A stretch of DNA of 64,000 nucleotides from Escallonia rubra (taxonomy: Eukaryota > Streptophyta > Magnoliopsida > Escalloniales > Escalloniaceae). This document shows, one piece after another, positions 58,101 to 64,000 of the stretch. The position numbers and the translations under genes were made by a program. Below the pieces are notes generated by a model. It saw only the letters and a list, made by a program, of their open reading frames with translations, did not search any database and had not been told where the DNA came from. The DNA is taken from the NCBI GenBank assembly GCA_033065855.1, contig JAVXUO010001657.1, positions 1 through 64,000 of the forward strand, given 5' to 3'. Positions within the stretch are counted from its first letter, which is position 1. Each line of letters starts with the position of its first letter.

Positions 58101-59274
58101 TTTACTGGGGTTGTCATAATAGTAGCCACCGGGTGTACTTGTAAAACTCCCACGATCTTTTGTAGAAGTCTCACTAGCTTTTTCTTAAGGTTTTCTTGAC
58201 GTAATATACTTCCTGCTTATTTCTTCCACTTACGTCCTGAACATTCACCATAACCACTTCTATTGAGGGTCCCTCTCGATTGGGAACCCTCTCTCACCTT
58301 TCCAAGGAAGGAGTAGCACGATAATTAAAATCGTGCACCATAATATTAACCATCACGCTCAAACAGCTAATGGTTTTCATCACTAAACAACCTTTTTCTA
58401 CAATAGTATGTAAATAACACTAGTTCCCCATCACCCTTCCCCTTCTCAATCACAATATAGGTCTGATTTCAAAAGTGGACTCCACCTCTTTTGGTACACC
58501 CTATCGACCTCAGAGAATCCATAACGCTCCTTTAACAATTTTAGGCTTTAATGACTCTCTCTTGGAATCAATTGTTGCATGTCCTTAGGTATTTCCCTAT
58601 TAGGAGGGCAATCACAAACAACCAGTCATACCTTTTGGACAATCTGCATACTGGTGTCCATCGTCTCCATTAATATATAATTCGATACTTACTTCTTATC
58701 CTTTTCATTCAAATTCAGTATCTCTATCATTTAGTTAACATCGCTTGTTTGGGACTCGAACTAACTTGTTGATCAGTCCCTTTTCCTCATCACTTGGAAG
58801 TATTTTCTCTTCCAAATGTCCATCAAAACTCTACTCATTCTCACTCTCGGCTCCTAATTTCTTCATTCCAAGTTCACACAATAAAAGTGTTCAACCTCAT
58901 CTATCTTCCCTGTGGTTTCTACAACTTCACTTCCTACTGGACCTTCATCTGGTTCTTTCAACCCTAATTCTATCTCGTTTACCATCTCATTAGGATCCTT
59001 TTTCGAGATCCAATACTGCAACCTTATCATTATCAAACCATCCTTCTAAAGCTAGGTCAACCAGCTCTTTCTTCCTTTCCCTGCAGTAGTAGCAGGAATG
59101 CTGAGGTCATGAATAAATATGCCTTAGCCAACCTCAACCCACATATCTTAACAATCCCCCTAGTTTAGCCAAATCATCAAGATTCTTCTTCTACTCCTCT
59201 CATCAACAACTTAGGCCTTCTACCAGACACTTCAAAAGTCTAAAGAATCTTTTGCCTAAGCTCTGATACCAACT
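55175..59274 (-). pseudogene. Internal region of chromovirus copy A (gag-pol remnants)
   Basis: In element order: primer site, gag with a zinc knuckle (CFKCQQPGYI near 57330-57360), the start of reverse transcriptase (near 57200-57260, GYQKLIKVTV then YSLPDLDD), integrase-side sequence, and the end-of-integrase/chromodomain boundary motif HSVYHVSMLRMYDPD near 55430-55470. That motif is typical of Tekay/Del chromoviruses. The region is shorter than normal and broken in many places. Confidence 0.75.
59258..59274 (-). other. tRNA-Met primer-binding site of chromovirus copy A
   Basis: On the minus strand the LTR end GGTGTCGCA is followed by AGTTGGTATCAGAGC, the standard initiator tRNA-Met complementary site of plant LTR elements. 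Confidence 0.9.
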
Positions 59275-61263
59275 TGCGACACCATCAACCCAGGTGACGT
59301 CACCGGACTGAGTTATCGATCATAATTATATTCAAAACACTGTGTTGAATACAGAGCAACTACATCCTCATACTCATACATCATTAACAGATGCTCCAAA
59401 ATGCGTCCTTACAATTTTTTTTCTTACAAACATACATCATACTGCATCGGAAGACTTTCAAGTCTCTAAACAACATGAATGGTTACAACCTAATATACGA
59501 CTGTAGTTGTGTGACTCTTATCAACCTATCTCACAGCTCAATCTTTATCTCACCATTTCTAGCTTGTTTTACCTCACACAACCTATCCCCTTGCTCAAAT
59601 TTTCTAGCTTGTTTCTCTTCCTTTTTCTAGGGGGTTCTCCTTGATCCACCTTATAGACTGCACAATACAACATAAGGAATGAGCACAAATCGCCCAGCAA
59701 AGACAACACGAGGAGTATCATGTACAAATGATTCAAAAGACTCAGAGGAATAATAATCGTCTCAACGATAACAATGAATCAAGAGTATACAATGGATTTC
59801 AGCATCAACATAACTTGTGAAACGATAATTTTTCTTTCGTTAGACTGAGTGGCTTTAAGGCCCAATAGAACAACATTATTGCCACCTCCTTATGGACAAG
59901 ACTGACTGACCGACAGACTGACTGACCGACTATGCAAGTGAACACTAAAATAGGAAATTGAAAAGATAAACATCAACAAAATACAAGTCATTAAAATCAT
60001 TAACATCAAAAGAAAATCAAATGCAATGCAACTCAGACTAAACTCGACCAAACATGACAGACTCGACTCATGCACCATACATCCTCTTTGCCAGTGATCA
60101 TATTTCACAGGCCATCCTCCTCATATCGATGTCCCATTTTACGAGATGTTCATCTCAGTCTCAAGTAAATAGAAGAGACACTGTCAACAAGCAGGGAACT
60201 CATCTAGAGTGCTTTCCCTAACCACGTTACAGCCAAGCAACATGACTTCATCAATGGGGGGGGGGACTAAGGGAAAATTTATTCCACCTTATGTCCTCAA
60301 CAACACAGCTCAACAAGGAATACTGAATCAGAAGATCAACCGGTGTTCAGACCTAACAACAAGAGTTCAACGTAACATCATCAACATGGCAGACTTTGGA
60401 GAAGTTTGTCGCAAGCCCTCAACAACATTCTTACATAAGAGAAATGTCGGTTACCAATAAGTGCTGACATTCCACAACAACAACGCAATGACCTTAACAA
60501 CATCATCATCAAGGACAGGGCAGACTCGGGAGAAGTTTGCCACAAGTCCTCAATGGCGTTCTCAAAGAGAAGAGATACCGGCTATCAATAATTACCGACA
60601 TCTCACAACAACCACCCAATAACCCCTACACAATATCACCCCCAACGTCATGTATGCTAATCGAGTCAAATTATAGCATACTAGGACACGCATCATCCTC
60701 ATTAAATTCTATCAACATGGCGGACTAAGGGAATTATTCTACTCTAAGTCCTCAACAACACAATTCAAATATACGTACACCGATCACAATGACTGCTAAT
60801 GTCAACTCATAATAGCAAGAGTCCAACATAATGTCATCAACATGGTATGCTAATCGAAATAATGAATTAGCATAATAGAACCACATTGTCCTTACCAGAT
60901 TGGCTTATAGCCAAAATAACTCAGAATTTCTGATCGCAACGAGCTGCATCTCTTAGTCAAATCATACCCTGCTCGTTAGTCATCATTCAACATACACGCA
61001 CTCCTTATTCTATCCCTTCCCACTTAACCATTCATAGCTTCATATGACAACTTGTTAATCCGATCCGATAACTGGATCATTAACCGAGCCTTATCGATGC
61101 CTCCACAATAACCACTCCCATTATTTAACGTATTAACACCATTCCTCACTTCCCACCACTCCAGACGCTAAATAACACGCGTTCCAAAAAATTTGGCGTC
61201 AACATGGAAAATTATCAAAATACCCCCCTTTGGGCAGAAAATTACCAAAATACCCCCTGAGGG
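59275..61263 (-). repeat. 5' LTR of chromovirus copy A, 3' half only
   Basis: Collinear with 50680-53403 without the MITE. Cut after CCCTGAGGG at 61263 by copy B; the remaining half should lie beyond copy B, outside the window. Confidence 0.88.
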
Positions 61264-64000
61264 TGTGATACCCCAAAAATACCGATAATTAATCTAACTG
61301 TGAGTTTGACTAATTAAGGAATGCTATATTTATTAAGTAGCAATATGTTGGTGATAATTAAGGGTTAGGGAGCTAAATAAGGTGTTAGTGTGCCCTTGGG
61401 GGTTAAAATGTTATTTTGGAAAATATGGTGAACATGATGCACATTTTTATTAAGAAGCATCATTTCGATGATAGTGAGGTGTTAGGGGGCTAAAGGAGGG
61501 GTTAGGTTGATTTTGGGGTCAAATTGCAATTTCCCAAAGTTGAGGGGTCAAAATGCAATTTTAAAAACTTGAGGGCCAATGTGCAAATTTTGAAAGTTGG
61601 CAAAATGTACCATAATCTGAGGAAATCAGACCATGCACGATGGCCACCTCCTGGTTGCAATAAGCTGAGTCAAAGTGGGAAATATTAAAATACTTTGGGA
61701 GAAAATCTCGTGGGAAAAAAATATAAAAGGAAAGTTTGGGGCAGAAAATAGAAATAAGACAAACTGAAGAGCACGAAGAATAAGAGCAGAAGCAGCCCCG
61801 GGAAGGAAAAAAAAAAGAGAAGAAAAAAAAGAGGAAAAAGGAGGAAGAAGAAGGAGGGGAAGAAAAGGAAAATAAGATTGAATCCGAACCCAAATAGGGT
61901 ATGAACCTTGAACCAAAAATTGTGGAAATTGGTTGAATTTGTCGAAGAATATGTGACGTATATATATGCATATATATGCTTCGGTCGAATATATGTAGAT
62001 TCGGGATGGAAATTGAAAGGGGATCGTGATAGCTTGTGTAATATGAGAATCTAAAGCACAACCAAGAAGAGAAAGTGATTAGGGTTTCGAATTTGGCAAG
62101 GTTTCAGTGTGCGTGGGTGTGTGTTCTTCAATTTCGGTAATGGGTATGGATTAGCGTGGTATAATTATGTAAATTGGATGGACTTAGGGCATTAAAATGT
62201 AAATTGCAATCCGATTAAGTGATAAAAAGTGAGGAAAAGTGAGAAATTCAGGTGGGATTGAAGGAGAAATGTGCTCAGGGGTGTGTGACGGCTGAAGGGG
62301 GAAGAGGATGAGTGTGTGTGGTCAAGGTGTGTTAGTGTGTGTGATGATCTGAATAGTAACATGTAATTGTCGCTAAAGATAAAAAGTGATGAAGCAGTTT
62401 CTTATCCAATTTTTTAAAACTCGTTAGGGTCCGATTTAGCCAAAGCACAAAACAGAGACCCTAGTTATTTTTTAGAGATCTACATTGTGGAAACATTTCA
62501 TATTTTTCCGAGGTTGGGAAGAGGGTTAATGAACATTGTGATTTTGAAATGTACAGTGGAATTTAAAATACAAAACTAGCGCTGTTTCGCTCAAACATTT
62601 TATGAGGACCCTAGGATGCTGAGAAGTTTTATTTCTAAAAATTTCTGGTCATTTCAAGGTCGTTAGCTATTTTTGGCCGAATAGGCTTTTAAGCACTCGG
62701 TCTAGACACTAGTTCGAAATTTTTGGGCGAAAATTTTGTAAAATATGTTTTAGGTCAAAAATGATTTCAAGATGCTAAAAATAGCGTTTTAAAGTGGTTT
62801 TGAGATTTTTTTGGCGACGGTAACCATCAGGTTGTATTTTGGTAATTTGTCATGTTGGCACTAAATTTTTGGGAACGCGTGTTATCCAGCGTCCCGAGTG
62901 ATGGGAAGTGAGGAATGGTGTTAATACATTAAATAACAGGAGTGGTTATTATGGAGGAATCGATAAGGCTGGGTTAATGATCGGTTATCGGATCGGATTA
63001 ACAAGTTGTCGTAAGACGCTATAAACTATTAAGTGGGAAGGGGTACAATAAGGAGTGCGTATATGTGGAATGATGTCTAACGAGCAGAGTATTATTTCAC
63101 TAGGTGATGCAGCTCGTTACGATCAGAGATTGTGAGTTGCTTCAGCTATAAGCCAATGAGGTAAGGACAATGCGGTTCTATTATGCTAATTCATTGTTTC
63201 GAATAGCATGCCATGTTGATGACGTTTTGTTGGACTCTTGTGGTTATGATTTGACACCGGTAATTATTGTAACCGGTATTCGTTGATTTGGAATTACGTT
63301 GTTGAGGACTTAAGGTTGAGTAATTTCCCTTAGTCCGCCATGTTGATGAAGTTTGGTAAGAATAAGTCGGGTTCTAGTACGCTATGATTCGATTTGATTA
63401 GTATACCTGACGTTGGGGATGATATTGCGTAGAGGATGTGTGAGACCTCGTCGATTATTGATAGCCGATATCTCTCATGTTTAAGAACACCATTAAGGAC
63501 TTGTGGCATACTTCTCCCTAGTCCGCCCTGTCGCTGGCGATGATGTTGTTGAGGTCATTGCGTGTTGTTGTGAAATGTCGGCACTTATTGGTAGTCGACA
63601 TTTCTCTTATGCAAGAACGTTGTTGAGGGCTTGCGGCAAACTTCTCCCAAGTCCGCCCTGTTGATGGTGTTACGTTGAACTCTTGTTGTTAGGTCTGAAC
63701 ACCAGTTGATCTTCTGATATGGTATTCCTTGTTGAGCTGTGTTGTTGAGGAGATAAGGTGGAATAAATTTTCCCTTAGTCCCCCCAGTTGATGAAGTCCT
63801 GTTGCTTGGCTATAACGGGGTTAGGGAAAGCACTCTAGATGAGTTCCCTGCTCGTTGGCAGTGTCTCTTCTATTTACCTAAGACTGAGATGAACATCCCG
63901 TAAATTGGGACATCAATATGAGGAGGATGGCCTATGAAATATGATCACTGGCAAAGAGGATGTAGGGCGCGCGAGTCGTGTCTTGTCGAGTCTAGTCTGT
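61264..64000 (+). mobile_element. Chromovirus copy B: LTR in opposite orientation, running off the window
   Basis: Begins TGTGATACCCCAAAAATACC, the same LTR start as in copy A but on the plus strand, and continues through the homologous text (CATGCACGATGGCCACCTCC at 61634; ATTTTGGTAATTTGTC at 62836; GTTATCGGATCGGATTAACA at 62984). Left flank GAGGG (61259-61263) is the probable duplication half. About 2.7 kb of an LTR of roughly 3.5 kb is visible. It is the younger of the two insertions. The minus-strand frames at 61561-62061 are not genes. Confidence 0.88.

Larger units (their letters stand above)
50680..61263 (-). mobile_element. Ty3/gypsy chromovirus (Tekay/Del-like), copy A, broken
   Basis: Minus-strand element inserted in the CACTA. 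Its 3' LTR is 50680-55153 (holding a MITE) and its 5' LTR starts at 59275 and is cut at 61263 by copy B. Between them lie a purine tract, integrase-side remnants, a reverse-transcriptase start, a gag zinc knuckle and a tRNA-Met primer site. The internal region is only about 4.1 kb, shorter than a complete chromovirus, and no frame is intact, with many breaks. By eye the LTRs differ at about ten of the first 130 positions, so it is moderately old. Confidence 0.88.

Noticed and set aside
61561-62061. A 166-codon minus-strand Ser/Phe-rich frame, with a counterpart near 54361-54715
   Set aside because: Both lie at the same place within chromovirus LTRs, and the frame is not preserved between copies.

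Overview
The window is plant nuclear DNA, almost certainly from a eudicot. It holds one convincing host gene: a P-class pentatricopeptide-repeat (PPR) gene on the minus strand at 19092-21215, which closely resembles Arabidopsis At3g18020. Nearly everything else is nested transposable elements, many with readable target-site duplications (TSDs), terminal repeats or empty sites in sister copies. I saw no rRNA, tRNA or CRISPR array.

Left third (1-18031). The 3' end and 384-bp LTR of a Ty3/gypsy element (1-3297) come first, then a 1.2-kb hAT-like non-autonomous element (3622-4837). A 10.2-kb hAT transposon follows (5632-15843, 8-bp TSD CATGTAGC) with a broken BED/hAT transposase gene at 12485-14467. 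Inside it, in a (TA)n tract, sits a 6.0-kb foldback-type element (6389-12385). That element has 1.76-kb inverted arms whose outer parts are arrays of small palindromes, and its core holds a three-exon plant mobile domain (PMD) pseudogene. A probable old LTR fills 16.3-18.0 kb.

Middle (18032-26856). The PPR gene lies in AT-rich flanks with an unclassified interspersed repeat, a TIR element with a CCA/ACC-rich interior, and a 467-bp Harbinger-like MITE.

Right part (26857-64000). One large, old Tat/Ogre-like Ty3/gypsy element starts at 26857. Its 3' LTR starts at 41817 and is interrupted. Nested in it are a Harbinger-like element (29375-30593), a broken SIRE/Maximus-like Copia element (about 31485-39138) carrying a TRIM, another LTR-like block and a 939-bp MULE, and a rearranged solo Copia LTR (42083-43671). 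A CACTA transposon (from 44084) with TNP2-like and TNP1-like pseudogenes lies in the 3' LTR. Within the CACTA is a Tekay/Del-like chromovirus (from 50680), which carries a Harbinger-like MITE in one LTR. Its other LTR is cut by a second copy of the same family in opposite orientation (from 61264 to the window edge).

The most unusual object is the foldback element. Its arms are identical over at least one 324-bp stretch while its single-copy PMD gene is decayed; one palindrome is inverted between the arms; and the inner arms are homologous to the chromovirus LTRs 45 kb away in the same window.
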